From: Hoyosella sp. YIM 151337
GTDB taxonomy: Bacteria; Actinomycetota; Actinomycetes; Mycobacteriales; Mycobacteriaceae
DNA: 64,000 bases
Direction: 5' to 3'
Assembly: GCF_026041215.1 (NCBI RefSeq)
Contig: NZ_JAPEIQ010000006.1
Coordinates: forward strand, 512,146 to 576,145
The position numbers were made by a program, and so were the translations under genes. Under the pieces are notes generated by a model. It made no database searches. It was not told where the DNA came from and saw nothing but the letters and a program-made list of their open reading frames with translations. This document shows positions 29,721 to 38,113 of the stretch, one piece after another; within the stretch, counting starts at the first letter, position 1; the number at the start of each line of letters is the position of its first letter.

Positions 29721-29838
29721 ACAGGTCATGAGCGCCAGCGTGAAGCCCCGGCTTGCTGGCCGGCAACCCTCCAGCCGCGGTGGGGTGCCCCGGGTGATGA
29801 CCGGGTTGTCCGCATGACGGATAGCAAGCGCGGGTCCG
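29721..29838 (+). ncRNA. SAM-IV-type S-adenosylmethionine riboswitch
   Basis: A structured leader upstream of metY. Closing helix P1 pairs GGTCAT (29724-29729) with ATGACC (29797-29802). Between them are GAGCGCCAGCG, AAGCCCCGGCTTGCTGGC and CGGCAACCCTCC, the SAM-binding core of the SAM-I/SAM-IV clan. After P1 come a small TCCG-CGGA hairpin (29809-29821) and GCAAGCGCGGGTCC, which I recall as the 3' part peculiar to the actinobacterial SAM-IV class. The 190 bases from here to metY hold nested inverted repeats (CAAGGC 29957-29962 with GCCTTG 29987-29992) that may form the switch platform. The 275 bases on the left side carry the divergent icd leader and no gene. Ligand binding would lower metY-metX expression. 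Confidence 0.85.
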
Positions 29839-30025
29839 CTGGGCGGGCCCGGAGAACGGGATTGAAGCCCACGGAGGTCCACGATGAGCCGATGTCGCTA
29901 GGCCGAATGGCCTGCAAGACCCCCCTGCCCATCGGCCGCGCGGCTGCGCACTGACTCAAGGCGATTTCGAATCAGGCTGATTCTCAGCCTTGTGGCGCCG
30001 CGCGTTATCCAGGAGAACACTTTCC

Positions 30026-31321
30026 ATGAGCGACTCTTCCCAGACCGGCTGGACCTTCGAAACCAAGCAGATCCATGCCGGCCAGGTCCCCGACCCCACC
30101 ACAGGCGCCCGCGCCCTCCCGATCTACCAAACGACGTCCTACAGCTTCCGCGACACCGACCATGCGGCCGCGCTCTTCAGCCTCGCGGAGCCTGGCAACA
30201 TCTACACGCGCATCATCAACCCCACCCAGGACGTCATCGAGCAGCGCATAGCCGCCCTCGAAGGCGGCGCTGCGGCACTGCTAGTCGCTTCCGGGCAGGC
30301 AGCCGAGACCTACGCGATCCTCAATATCGCTGAAGCGGGCGATCATGTTGTCGCGAGCCCCCGACTCTACGGCGGCACCTACAACCTGTTTCATTACACG
30401 TTGCCGAAGCTCGGTATCGAGGTCAGCTTCATCAAAAACCAGGATGATCCCGATGAGTGGCGCGCGGCCGTCAAGGAGAACACGAAGGCCTTCTTCGGTG
30501 AGACGATCTCGAACCCGGGCGGCGAGATCTTCGACATTCCGGGTGTCGCCGCCGTTGCCCACGAAAGCGGCATTCCGCTCATCGTCGACAACACGGTGGC
30601 CACGCCATATCTCATCCAGCCGTTCCAGCATGGCGCCGACATCGTTGTACATTCGGCGACGAAGTACCTCGGTGGGCACGGCACCTCGATTGCGGGGGTA
30701 ATCGTCGATGGCGGCACGTTCGACTGGACGTCCGGACGTTTTCCCGGCTTCACCACCCCCGACCCCAGTTACCACGGACTCGTCTACAGCGAACTCGGCG
30801 CGCCCGCATATGCCCTCAAAGCCCGGCTCACCCTGTTGCGCGATATCGGTGCCGCGATTTCACCATTCAATGCCTTCCTCATCGGCCAAGGAATAGAAAC
30901 CTTGAGTCTGCGCATTGAACGTCATGTGCAGAACACGAAGGCTGTGGCGGAGTATCTCAGTGGCCGCGACGACGTGACGGCAGTGCAGTACGCTGGCCTG
31001 CCGTCCTCCCCATGGCACGAGCGCGCCCAGCGCATCGCCCCCAAAGGGCCGGGCGCGGTGCTGTCTTTCGAATTGGCCGGCGGCATCGACGCGGGCAAGC
31101 GGTTTGTCAACGCTTTAGAACTGCACAGCCATGTCGCTAACATCGGAGACGTGCGGTCCCTTGTCATTCACCCAGCCTCGACGACGCATTCACAGCTGAC
31201 ACCGGAAGAACAGCTTGCAGCGGGAGTGACGCCTGGCCTGGTTCGCCTCGCTGTCGGTATAGAAGGGATTGACGACATCGTGGCCGATTTGGCACGCGGA
31301 TTCGAAGCGGCGGCGTCTTGA
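30026..31321 (+). CDS. metY: O-acetylhomoserine sulfhydrylase
   Basis: A 431-residue PLP enzyme that makes homocysteine from O-acetylhomoserine and sulfide. Start at ATG 30026 after CAGGAGA. PLP-binding Lys at 213 in [11 protein letters not shown]; the N-terminal block [22 protein letters not shown] and the C-terminal [15 protein letters not shown] are typical for MetY/Cys-Met PLP enzymes. Under the SAM-IV riboswitch; the stop overlaps the metX start (TTGA). Confidence 0.95.
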   Translation: MSDSSQTGWTFETKQIHAGQVPDPTTGARALPIYQTTSYSFRDTDHAAALFSLAEPGNIYTRIINPTQDVIEQRIAALEGGAAALLVASGQAAETYAILNIAEAGDHVVASPRLYGGTYNLFHYTLPKLGIEVSFIKNQDDPDEWRAAVKENTKAFFGETISNPGGEIFDIPGVAAVAHESGIPLIVDNTVATPYLIQPFQHGADIVVHSATKYLGGHGTSIAGVIVDGGTFDWTSGRFPGFTTPDPSYHGLVYSELGAPAYALKARLTLLRDIGAAISPFNAFLIGQGIETLSLRIERHVQNTKAVAEYLSGRDDVTAVQYAGLPSSPWHERAQRIAPKGPGAVLSFELAGGIDAGKRFVNALELHSHVANIGDVRSLVIHPASTTHSQLTPEEQLAAGVTPGLVRLAVGIEGIDDIVADLARGFEAAAS

Positions 31322-32511
31322 CTGTAAGCCCTGTTCACCGGCCTAGACCGCACACGCAGCGAACGGTGCGCACCCCCTCCCGGTGGCGCGCACCGGATCC
31401 TGCACTGTGGCCTGCGCCCGATGGCACGCTTGGTTACGTCGATATCGGTTCGCTGCGCATGGAAAACGGCGCACTGCTCCCGAACGTCACACTCGCGGTG
31501 CAACGCTGGGGTGAAGTATCACCGCGCGGCGACAACGTGATCCTCGCTTTGCATGCGCTCACTGGTGATTCCCACGTCACGGGACCTGCCGATGACACGC
31601 ACCCCACCCCGGGCTGGTGGGACGGACTCATCGGTCCCGGTGCACCCGTCGACACGAACGAATGGTGCGTTCTCGCCGCGAACTCAGTAGGCGGCTGCCA
31701 AGGCAGCACTGGTCCGGGTTCCCTCGCACCGGACGGCCGTGCGTGGGGCTCACGCTTTCCAGCGGTAACCATCCGGGACCAGGTCAACGCTGAACTCAAG
31801 CTGGCAAACCTGCTGGGCATCGAGCGGTTCGCGTCTGTCCTCGGCGGCTCCATGGGCGGCGCGCGTGCGCTCGAGTGGGAAGTAAGCTATCCCGAACGCG
31901 TTGCAACCGCACTAGTCCTCGCGGTCGGCGCTCGGGCAACCGCAGACCAAATCGGAACGCAATCCGCCCAAATCCTCGCGATCAAAACCGATCCCCACTG
32001 GCACGGCGGTGACTACTACGGCACCGGCAACGAACCCGAACACGGTCTGGGCGTTGCTCGCCGAATCGCGCACCTCTCGTACCGGGGTGAGGAAGAGCTC
32101 GACGACCGGTTCGGCAACTACCCGCAGGGTGAGGTGGACCCAGTTAACGGTGGCCAGTACTCGATCCAAAGCTACCTCGACTACCAAGCCGGAAAGCTTG
32201 TGCGCCGGTTCGACGCTGGCAGCTACGTGGTCCTGAGCGACTCATTGAGCAGCCACGACGTCGGCCGCGGCCGCGGTGGAGTTCACAAGGCCCTGGCCGC
32301 GTGCCTAACGCCAACCATCGTTGGCGGTATCACGTCGGACCGTCTTTACCCCTTGCGGTTGCAAAAGGAGCTTGCGACGCACCTTCCAGGATGCAAGGAA
32401 TTGCGCATCCTGGATACCGATAAGGGACACGACGGCTTCCTCACGGACATCGAGGGTATATCGGTGTTGCTGAGCGACATCGTGGACCTAGCCCGGAAAA
32501 CGGTGCACTGA
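31318..32511 (+). CDS. metX: Homoserine O-acetyltransferase
   Basis: A 397-residue alpha/beta-hydrolase-fold acyltransferase producing O-acetylhomoserine for MetY. TTG 31318 is taken as start because it overlaps the metY stop (TTGA), allowing coupling; GTG 31366 is an alternative that drops a 16-residue leader. Nucleophile Ser about 178 in GGSMGG; acid/base residues late in [10 protein letters not shown]; the [10 protein letters not shown] segment is the family oxyanion block. Operon metY-metX is under riboswitch control. Confidence 0.93.
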   Translation: MTVSPVHRPRPHTQRTVRTPSRWRAPDPALWPAPDGTLGYVDIGSLRMENGALLPNVTLAVQRWGEVSPRGDNVILALHALTGDSHVTGPADDTHPTPGWWDGLIGPGAPVDTNEWCVLAANSVGGCQGSTGPGSLAPDGRAWGSRFPAVTIRDQVNAELKLANLLGIERFASVLGGSMGGARALEWEVSYPERVATALVLAVGARATADQIGTQSAQILAIKTDPHWHGGDYYGTGNEPEHGLGVARRIAHLSYRGEEELDDRFGNYPQGEVDPVNGGQYSIQSYLDYQAGKLVRRFDAGSYVVLSDSLSSHDVGRGRGGVHKALAACLTPTIVGGITSDRLYPLRLQKELATHLPGCKELRILDTDKGHDGFLTDIEGISVLLSDIVDLARKTVH

Positions 32512-32540
32512 GCAGCGCCACGTATTGCTAGCATCCATGC

Positions 32541-33227
32541 ATGTCGTCCGCAGCAGAGCCGGTGGGTAATCGCAATGAGGCACCAAAGAAAAAGTGGCGG
32601 AAGTTCGGCGGGTTTTCCGGGCTCTTTGTAGCCGGAAAGACGCTTGCTTCAGCGGTATCCGAAGAGCGGCCACTCGGCAAAGCGCTCGCACCCGGCGGAA
32701 CCGTGGATAAGGCGCTGGATACCGACGGGCCACTCGACCGTCTGCTTGCCAAAGGCGGTGCGCTCGACCGGATGCTGGAACGCGGCGGCTTCCTCGACCG
32801 TATGCTCGAGCCCGATGGCCCAGTTGACCGGCTGATCAAGAAGGACGGGCCACTCGACCGTCTGCTCGCGCGCGATGGCTATATCGACCGGTTACTCGAG
32901 GAGGGCGGCGCGCTAGACCGGCTCCTCGAACCCGGTGGCGTGCTCGACCAAGTCGTTGAAGAAGGCGGCCTGATCGACCGCTTTATGGAAGTTTCGGTCA
33001 CCTTAGGAGAAGTCGGGCCGACCATTCAGTCTCTGCATGATCCGATAGCGGGAATCGACCGGTCAGCCGCGAAGCTCGCTACAGCCGTCGGCCCGCTTTC
33101 CGATATCGTTGAGCGATTCCCCAGTTCCCCGCGCATCCCGGGCATGCGGCGCCGTAGTACCACTAAAGACACTGCCACCAAAGAGGTTAAGGACCTGGTA
33201 GAAGGGGACCTCACCGATAACACCTAA
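32541..33227 (+). CDS. Decapeptide-repeat protein of unknown function
   Basis: A 228-residue protein. After a basic leader (KKKWRKFGG at about 16-24) and a short hydrophobic helix, residues 41-150 consist of eleven back-to-back ten-residue repeats without any insertion. Consensus is x-G/D-G-x-L-D-R-L/M-L-x, for example TDGPLDRLLA, KGGALDRMLE, RGGFLDRMLE; the first, second, tenth and eleventh units are degenerate. A Thr/Ser/Arg-rich tail follows. The repeat DNA (32661-32990) is a diverged 30-base tandem array. No signal peptide or clear membrane helix. It is 29 bases after metX but functionally unlinked as far as I can see. Amphipathic helical or solenoid architecture is plausible; function unknown. 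Confidence 0.85.
   Translation: MSSAAEPVGNRNEAPKKKWRKFGGFSGLFVAGKTLASAVSEERPLGKALAPGGTVDKALDTDGPLDRLLAKGGALDRMLERGGFLDRMLEPDGPVDRLIKKDGPLDRLLARDGYIDRLLEEGGALDRLLEPGGVLDQVVEEGGLIDRFMEVSVTLGEVGPTIQSLHDPIAGIDRSAAKLATAVGPLSDIVERFPSSPRIPGMRRRSTTKDTATKEVKDLVEGDLTDNT
32661..32990 (+). repeat. Eleven in-frame 30-base tandem repeats
   Basis: Degenerate 30-base units encode the decapeptide repeats of the gene at 32541. The most alike stretch is the CTCGACCGTCTGCT/CTCGACCGGATGCT core, seen in units 3 to 9. There are no spacers, so this is a protein repeat and not a CRISPR array. Confidence 0.9.
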
Positions 33228-33285
33228 CGGCCTGAGATCCGAAAAATACAAGACCGGCAACACGTGGGGCCGCAATCATCGGTGC

Positions 33286-33669
33286 ATGACCAGTAACCTT
33301 CTGCCCAAGTTGCTCGTATCCGACGCTGACGCCGCGATTGACTTCTATCGCGAGACTCTTAATGCGGCGCTCACGTTGCGAGTGGCGGATGACCACAGCG
33401 TGCACCATGCCGAACTAGCGCTGGGTTCAGCAGCTTTTGCGCTGGCGCAGGCAGTCCCAGAGTGGGGTTGGCACGCCCCCCACTCCGTGGGCGGCTCGCC
33501 TGTGCTTCTCACGGCCAGCGTGCCGGATCCGGATGCGACAGCAGAGCGCATGGTGCAGCTGGGAGCGGAGGTGCTCATTCCGGTTGAGAACCGTCCCTAT
33601 GGCAAGCGGCAAGGGCGGGTGCGGGACCCGTTCGGGCATCTGTGGGTGATTAGTGGCGCTCCCCGTTGA
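33286..33669 (+). CDS. VOC-family (glyoxalase/PhnB-like) protein
   Basis: A 127-residue single vicinal-oxygen-chelate domain. Paired beta-alpha-beta modules: LPKLLVSDADAAIDFYRETL at the start and a second module with SVPDPDATAERMVQLGAEV, ending in the family DPFGHLWVIS. Similar to PhnB/bleomycin-resistance-like proteins. No fused partner and no clear operon, so substrate is unknown. Confidence 0.85.
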   Translation: MTSNLLPKLLVSDADAAIDFYRETLNAALTLRVADDHSVHHAELALGSAAFALAQAVPEWGWHAPHSVGGSPVLLTASVPDPDATAERMVQLGAEVLIPVENRPYGKRQGRVRDPFGHLWVISGAPR

Positions 33670-33682
33670 CCAAAGCTTGCAG

Positions 33683-33985
33683 CTAGCCCGTACCGAGCGG
33701 ATCGATGGAGAGCGTGAGCCACAGGATCGTGGCACCCATGGCTGCCAATGCCGCGACATCAAACGGCCGACTGCGCACAACCAGCAGGCCCGCCTGGATT
33801 TCAGGCAGTATCAGCCTGAACCAGGCTGCGAGCAGCGTCGCGACACCGATCACAAACGCTCCGCGGCGCCATCGATCACTGATCACCAGGATGAGGGCAA
33901 GTAGCAGAAATGCCGCGATGATGGCCAGCGGAATGTGCGCAATCACCTTGTTTAGGTGCTCACGGGAGAACGCTCGCTGCTGCAT
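33683..33985 (-). CDS. DUF3017 small membrane protein
   Basis: A 100-residue protein with three hydrophobic segments (IPLAIIAAFLLLALILVI, the FVIGVATLLAAWFRLIL part, and a C-terminal VAALAAMGATILWLTL). This matches the actinobacterial DUF3017 family, which usually lies next to folD as it does here; its start shares one base with the folD stop. No known function. Confidence 0.8.
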   Translation of the reverse strand: MQQRAFSREHLNKVIAHIPLAIIAAFLLLALILVISDRWRRGAFVIGVATLLAAWFRLILPEIQAGLLVVRSRPFDVAALAAMGATILWLTLSIDPLGTG

Positions 33986-34893
33986 CAGCTGTGGTGCGCG
34001 CTAGCCAGTTCCGCTACTACTTGCTCGGCGCGCTCCACCACGTTGGTGACGAGGAACGCGCGCGTGAGCGGCCCTACGCCGCCGGGGTTCGGCGACACGA
34101 ATCCGGCCACTTCCCACACCTCCAGCGCCACGTCTCCCGCGAGCTTGCCAGCTACCCGGCTCACGCCAACATCAAGGACCGCGGCTCCGGGCTTCACCAT
34201 GTCCGCGGTAATAATGTTCGGCACTCCCGCAGCGGCAATCACTATGTCAGCGCGTCGCACTTCGGCGGCCAGGTCGCGAGTCCCCGTGTGACACAGCGTC
34301 ACAGTCGCATTCTCGGAGCGCCGCGTCAGCATGAGGCCGATCGGGCGACCGACTGTGACGCCGCGGCCAACAACAACGGTGCGGGCGCCGGCGATCGGCA
34401 CGTTGTACCTGCGCAGAAGATGGATGACGCCACGTGGCGTGCACGGCAGCGGCGCTGCTTTTCCGAGTACCAGCCGACCGAGATTAATAGGATGCAGACC
34501 ATCGGCGTCCTTGTCCGGGTCGACACGCTCGAGTGCCGCATTCTCATCGAGATGCTTGGGCAGGGGCAGCTGAACGATGTACCCCGTGCAGGCGGGATCT
34601 GCGTTGAGTTCGTCGAGCACTGCATTCAAGTCTTCTTGAGTAATGTCCGCGGGAAGGTCGCGGCGTATCGATGCAACGCCCACTTTGGCGCAATCCGCGT
34701 GTTTTCCGCGCACGTACGCTGCCGAACCTGGGTCGTCCCCGACTAGCACTGTGCCGAGGCCCGGCTGAATCCCGCGCTCCTTCAAAGCGTCAACCCGCTT
34801 CTTGAGATCGGTGAAGATCTCGTCACGAGTAGCCTTACCATCCAGAATTGTTGCCGTCACGATCGCTATTGTTCCAGGTTTCAGTACCCGCAT
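33985..34893 (-). CDS. folD: Bifunctional methylenetetrahydrofolate dehydrogenase/cyclohydrolase
   Basis: A 302-residue (or 290 from the internal GTG 34857) one-carbon enzyme that interconverts methylene-, methenyl- and formyl-tetrahydrofolate. The catalytic part has [17 protein letters not shown] with the key Lys, then the [14 protein letters not shown] and [16 protein letters not shown] blocks; the NADP Rossmann motif reads [13 protein letters not shown], and it ends [12 protein letters not shown]. Mycobacterial FolD starts near the [13 protein letters not shown] segment, which favours the GTG 34857 start. Confidence 0.94.
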   Translation of the reverse strand: MRVLKPGTIAIVTATILDGKATRDEIFTDLKKRVDALKERGIQPGLGTVLVGDDPGSAAYVRGKHADCAKVGVASIRRDLPADITQEDLNAVLDELNADPACTGYIVQLPLPKHLDENAALERVDPDKDADGLHPINLGRLVLGKAAPLPCTPRGVIHLLRRYNVPIAGARTVVVGRGVTVGRPIGLMLTRRSENATVTLCHTGTRDLAAEVRRADIVIAAAGVPNIITADMVKPGAAVLDVGVSRVAGKLAGDVALEVWEVAGFVSPNPGGVGPLTRAFLVTNVVERAEQVVAELASAHHS

Positions 34894-34920
34894 GCGTCAG
34901 GCACCAGGCACACTCGGTAC

Positions 34921-35445
34921 ATGCCTGATTCAACGCAGGAGGGAACACCCGTCATCCACGGTCCGCGAGTAACACTGGCGCCGACGAAGCCCGAACATCA
35001 CGGTCGACTGCGCGAGCTGCACAGCATCCCGTCAATCCGGCGGTGGTGGCGGCTGCCCAGCGCCGACTGGCCCGACGACACAGATGGGCACCCCTACTCG
35101 ATCATGACCGGGGATCGAATCGTTGGATTCATTCAGTGGTACGCCGAGGATGATCCGGACTATCGGCACGCCGGGATCGATGTGTTTGTTGACCCGGAGG
35201 AACAGGGCAACCATTACGGCCGCGAAGCGGTTCAGGTGATGTGCGCATACCTCGTGGATCAGCGCGGCTTTCACCGCATCGTGATCGACCCCGAAGCGAC
35301 CAACGAAGCGGCGATCCGCGCGTACATCAAGGTCGGCTTCCGGCCAGTTGGCGTCATGCGGCAGTACTCACGCGGTGAGGATGGCGTGTGGCGCAACGGG
35401 CTCTTGATGGATCTGCTCGCCACTGATCTCGTCCGCGCACAGTGA
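34921..35445 (+). CDS. GNAT acetyltransferase, AAC(6')-like
   Basis: A 174-residue GNAT-fold protein. The N-terminus RVTLAPTKPEHHGRLRELH, the GIDVFVDPEEQGNHYGREAV acetyl-CoA-binding arm and VIDPEATNEAAIRAYIKVGF late helix fit RimJ/AAC(6') relatives. It is divergent from folD (27 bases between starts). A role in aminoglycoside modification cannot be concluded from sequence; protein or small-molecule acetylation is equally possible. A palindrome TTTCGCT-ATG-AGCGAAA (35450-35466) follows the stop and may act as a short terminator. Confidence 0.8.
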   Translation: MPDSTQEGTPVIHGPRVTLAPTKPEHHGRLRELHSIPSIRRWWRLPSADWPDDTDGHPYSIMTGDRIVGFIQWYAEDDPDYRHAGIDVFVDPEEQGNHYGREAVQVMCAYLVDQRGFHRIVIDPEATNEAAIRAYIKVGFRPVGVMRQYSRGEDGVWRNGLLMDLLATDLVRAQ

Positions 35446-35494
35446 GAATTTTCGCTATGAGCGAAAGACATCACGCTAGCACAGATTCGCTCAA

Positions 35495-36763
35495 ATGTTC
35501 GACAATGGTGAGGTGCCCGGGGAAGACGAGCCAGAGCTGTACCAGCTAACGGATGCCGAACTAGTCTCGCTGCTGCGCGGTCTCGATGACGCAGCGCGGG
35601 CTGCAGCATCACGGCTGTGTGAAGTGATCGCGGAGATCACGTCCCGGGGCACAGTTAGCCGATACGGCTACCGTGACATGGTCGGTTTGCTGCAGGACGC
35701 ACTGCACCTCGATCGGGGTGACGCACGGCGCTGGACCCGTCGAGCGCTCGCAGCGTGCGTGGGCCGTGGGATCGGAGGTGACGAGACCCCACCGCTGCTG
35801 CCCGTCGCAGCCCTGGCATTTCACGAACGTGAGATCAGTCCCGAGCACCTCGACGCGATCGACGACATTCTGGCCGGTCTCCCGCCTCACATCGGTCCGG
35901 AACAGCGCGACGAGCACGAAACCACTCTCACCGAACTCTCACGTGCTGCGCATCCCGGGGCTGTGCGCGCCGCCGGCCGCCATTTGAGAGCGCTCGCCGA
36001 GCAGGACATCCCGCCGAAGACTGAGGATCGGGCTCCGAAACGAGAGCTGGTTCTCAAATGGAGTTCGAGCGGAGACGCACTGCGAGTAAGCGGGAAGCTT
36101 GACAAAGAAAGCGGAGTGCGGCTGGAAACATTGCTTTCCCCCCTTTCCGCGCCCCGTCCCGCCAGCGAGGGCATCCCCGATATGCGCTCCGGTTCAGAGC
36201 GCTTGGGAGATGCGTTCGCCGAGTTGCTCGAGCATGCTGAGCGCGCCGCCGACCTGCCCACGGAAGCTGGGGAACCTCCGCACATCGTCGTAACGATGAC
36301 CCTCGAACAACTTACCGGCGACCTCAACTCCTCCGCACGACTCAATCACGAGCACCCGATTCCAGCAGAGTTAGCGCGCCGCCTCGCCTGTGACGCGAAA
36401 ATCATTCCGGCAGTGCTTGGCTCTCGCGGCGAGCTACTTGATCTCGGTCGCAGCGAGCGCACCGCACCAGTCGGGCTGCGCAGAGCGCTGAACGTACGCG
36501 ACAAAGGATGTGTCTTCCCGGGGTGCACCCGCTCGTATCGGTGGTGTCGCGCCCACCACCTCATCTACTGGCAGCGTGGCGGTACCACGTGTCTCGCCAA
36601 TTTGGCGCTTCTCTGCCCCTACCACCACACGCTCGTGCACAACAGCGAATGGGAAATCCAGATGGGCGCAGATGGCATGCCCGAAGCTATCCCACCGCCC
36701 TGGCTCGATCCCGCCCGAACACCGCAGCGAAATCACCACCACCACGCGAAACGCGCTAGCTAG
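35495..36763 (+). CDS. DUF222 and HNH-endonuclease domain protein
   Basis: A 422-residue member of the actinobacterial DUF222-HNH group (related to the mycobacterial 13E12 repeat proteins). The N-terminal two-thirds form the helical DUF222 domain (LTDAELVSLLRGLDDAARAA to about 290). The HNH domain at the end has GCVFPGCTR, WCRAHHLIYW and LCPYHHTLVH, with Cys pairs for zinc and the HH motif. Ends in a His-rich tail. Often present in several genomic copies; roles in DNA repair or mobile elements have been proposed, none is proven. No signs of transposition nearby. Confidence 0.82.
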   Translation: MFDNGEVPGEDEPELYQLTDAELVSLLRGLDDAARAAASRLCEVIAEITSRGTVSRYGYRDMVGLLQDALHLDRGDARRWTRRALAACVGRGIGGDETPPLLPVAALAFHEREISPEHLDAIDDILAGLPPHIGPEQRDEHETTLTELSRAAHPGAVRAAGRHLRALAEQDIPPKTEDRAPKRELVLKWSSSGDALRVSGKLDKESGVRLETLLSPLSAPRPASEGIPDMRSGSERLGDAFAELLEHAERAADLPTEAGEPPHIVVTMTLEQLTGDLNSSARLNHEHPIPAELARRLACDAKIIPAVLGSRGELLDLGRSERTAPVGLRRALNVRDKGCVFPGCTRSYRWCRAHHLIYWQRGGTTCLANLALLCPYHHTLVHNSEWEIQMGADGMPEAIPPPWLDPARTPQRNHHHHAKRAS

Positions 36764-36772
36764 GAGGTGCTA

Positions 36773-36802
36773 CCGCGGTTGGTCATCGCTTGCCAACCGC
36801 GG
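36773..36802 (+). other. Inverted repeat before trmL
   Basis: Arms CCGCGGTTGG (36773-36782) and CCAACCGCGG (36793-36802) enclose ten bases, ten bases after the HNH gene stop. There is no T run. It could end the HNH message or be an operator. Confidence 0.5.
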
Positions 36803-36862
36803 GATACGCTCAAAACGACACCCGGCACAGAACACATTTGCCGCCGCACGGACAATATCGGT

Positions 36863-37327
36863 GTGTTCCGTTTGATGTTCTACCAGCCGCGCATACCGCC
36901 GAATACAGGAAACGCGATCCGTCTTGCGGCGGGCACTGGCTGCGAACTTCACCTCGTGGGTCCGCTCGGGTTCGATCTATCCGAGCCGAAGCTGCGACGG
37001 GCTGGACTCGACTACCACGACCTCGCATCTGTCACTGTGCATGACGACCTTGAAGCTGCCTGGGCATCTCTGCGGCCGGAACGGGTTTTCGCGTTCACCG
37101 CCCATGCCACACGAGCGCACTCGGACGTCGAATACCGCAAGGGCGACATCCTGCTGTTCGGCCCTGAACCGACAGGGCTGCCCGGTGACGTACGGACAGA
37201 CCCGCACGTCACCGAGCAGATGCGAATTCCGATGATCCCCGGTCGACGGTCCCTGAACTTGTCAAACGCTGCGGCGATCGTGGTCTATGAGGCGTGGCGA
37301 CAGCACGGCTATCCAGGGGCTGTGTAA
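36863..37327 (+). CDS. trmL: tRNA (cytidine/uridine-34 2'-O)-methyltransferase TrmL
   Basis: A 154-residue SPOUT-fold methyltransferase that methylates the wobble ribose. Start is GTG 36863 (MFRLMFYQPRIPPNTGN): the longer frame from 36767 adds an unlikely leader and exceeds the usual 150-160 residues. ATG 36875 is four codons further. The knot motifs are intact: IPPNTGNAIRLAAGTGCELH, FGPEPTGLP and RSLNLSNAAAIVVYEAWRQ. Confidence 0.93.
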   Translation: MFRLMFYQPRIPPNTGNAIRLAAGTGCELHLVGPLGFDLSEPKLRRAGLDYHDLASVTVHDDLEAAWASLRPERVFAFTAHATRAHSDVEYRKGDILLFGPEPTGLPGDVRTDPHVTEQMRIPMIPGRRSLNLSNAAAIVVYEAWRQHGYPGAV

Positions 37328-37332
37328 CCGCA

Positions 37333-38070
37333 TCACAGTCGGCGGCGGATCGATTCCGCCACCTTCGCCGTGTGAATGTCCAGATAGAAGTGACGGCCAG
37401 GAAAGACCTCCAGCGTGAAAGGACCACGGCTGTAGCGCTCCCATTCCTTCGCCTCATCGAGCGTCACCGTCGGGTCATCCTCGCTCACGAATACTGACAG
37501 CGGGCATGACAAGCAGGGCGTGTCACCGGAGAACTGATACGTTTCCACTGCTTTGTAATCGCTGCGCACCGCGGGCAGAATCATCTCGGCGATCTCCGGC
37601 ATGTCGCGCAGCATCTGCACTTGCTCAGGCTCGTTGGCGAGCTTTTCGAGCCGATCAAGCAGGTCGCCATCGGAGCCCTGGTGCAGCGAGGTACCGAGTG
37701 ACCTATGCGGCGGGATGCGTCCGGAAACGAAGAGATGGGCGAGTTCGAGACCAGCAGCTTCGAGGGCCCGGGCGGTCTCAAACGCCACTGTTGCGCCCAT
37801 GCTGTGGCCGAATACGGCGAGCGGCTTGCCGCTCCGTTGCTTGATCTCGGCTGCGGCAGCACTAGCGAAGTCGTCAATGCTCTCGCAGAGACGATCACCG
37901 AGCCGATCTTGGCGTCCGGGGTACTGCACCGCCAGCACCTGCACCGTGGGAGTCAGCGCGCCGGACAGCGCGTGATAAGCGCTCGCTGCGCCACCAGCCG
38001 GAGGGAAGCAAACAAGCTCGGCTTCCGCCGCCGACTGGTGGAATGTCCGCAGCCACTTCGAATCCGCCAC
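37333..38070 (-). CDS. Type II thioesterase (GrsT/TesA family)
   Basis: A 245-residue alpha/beta-hydrolase thioesterase of the editing type that clears stalled acyl groups from NRPS/PKS carrier proteins. CFPPAGGAASAY gives the oxyanion part, FGHSMGATVAFE the nucleophile Ser, and PGRHFYLD the catalytic His. No NRPS, PKS or carrier-protein gene is in the window, so its client must lie elsewhere or it acts on another thioester. Convergent with trmL (5 bases between stops). Confidence 0.87.
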   Translation of the reverse strand: MADSKWLRTFHQSAAEAELVCFPPAGGAASAYHALSGALTPTVQVLAVQYPGRQDRLGDRLCESIDDFASAAAAEIKQRSGKPLAVFGHSMGATVAFETARALEAAGLELAHLFVSGRIPPHRSLGTSLHQGSDGDLLDRLEKLANEPEQVQMLRDMPEIAEMILPAVRSDYKAVETYQFSGDTPCLSCPLSVFVSEDDPTVTLDEAKEWERYSRGPFTLEVFPGRHFYLDIHTAKVAESIRRRL

Positions 38071-38113
38071 AGGTCCCTAACTTACCGGGCGGCACGAACC
38101 GCACCCCACAGCC

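Noticed and set aside
29616-29954. Plus-strand 112-residue frame, with a 46-codon sub-frame from ATG 29814
   Set aside because: It runs through the riboswitch; no ribosome site at the inner ATG, which lies in the pairing TCCG-CGGA hairpin.
32661-32990. Regular 30-base repeats looking like a CRISPR array
   Set aside because: Units are back to back without spacers and code in frame for a repetitive protein.
35495-36763. DUF222-HNH gene as sign of a mobile element or prophage
   Set aside because: No inverted or direct repeats, integrase or transposase nearby; these genes are usual chromosomal members in this lineage.
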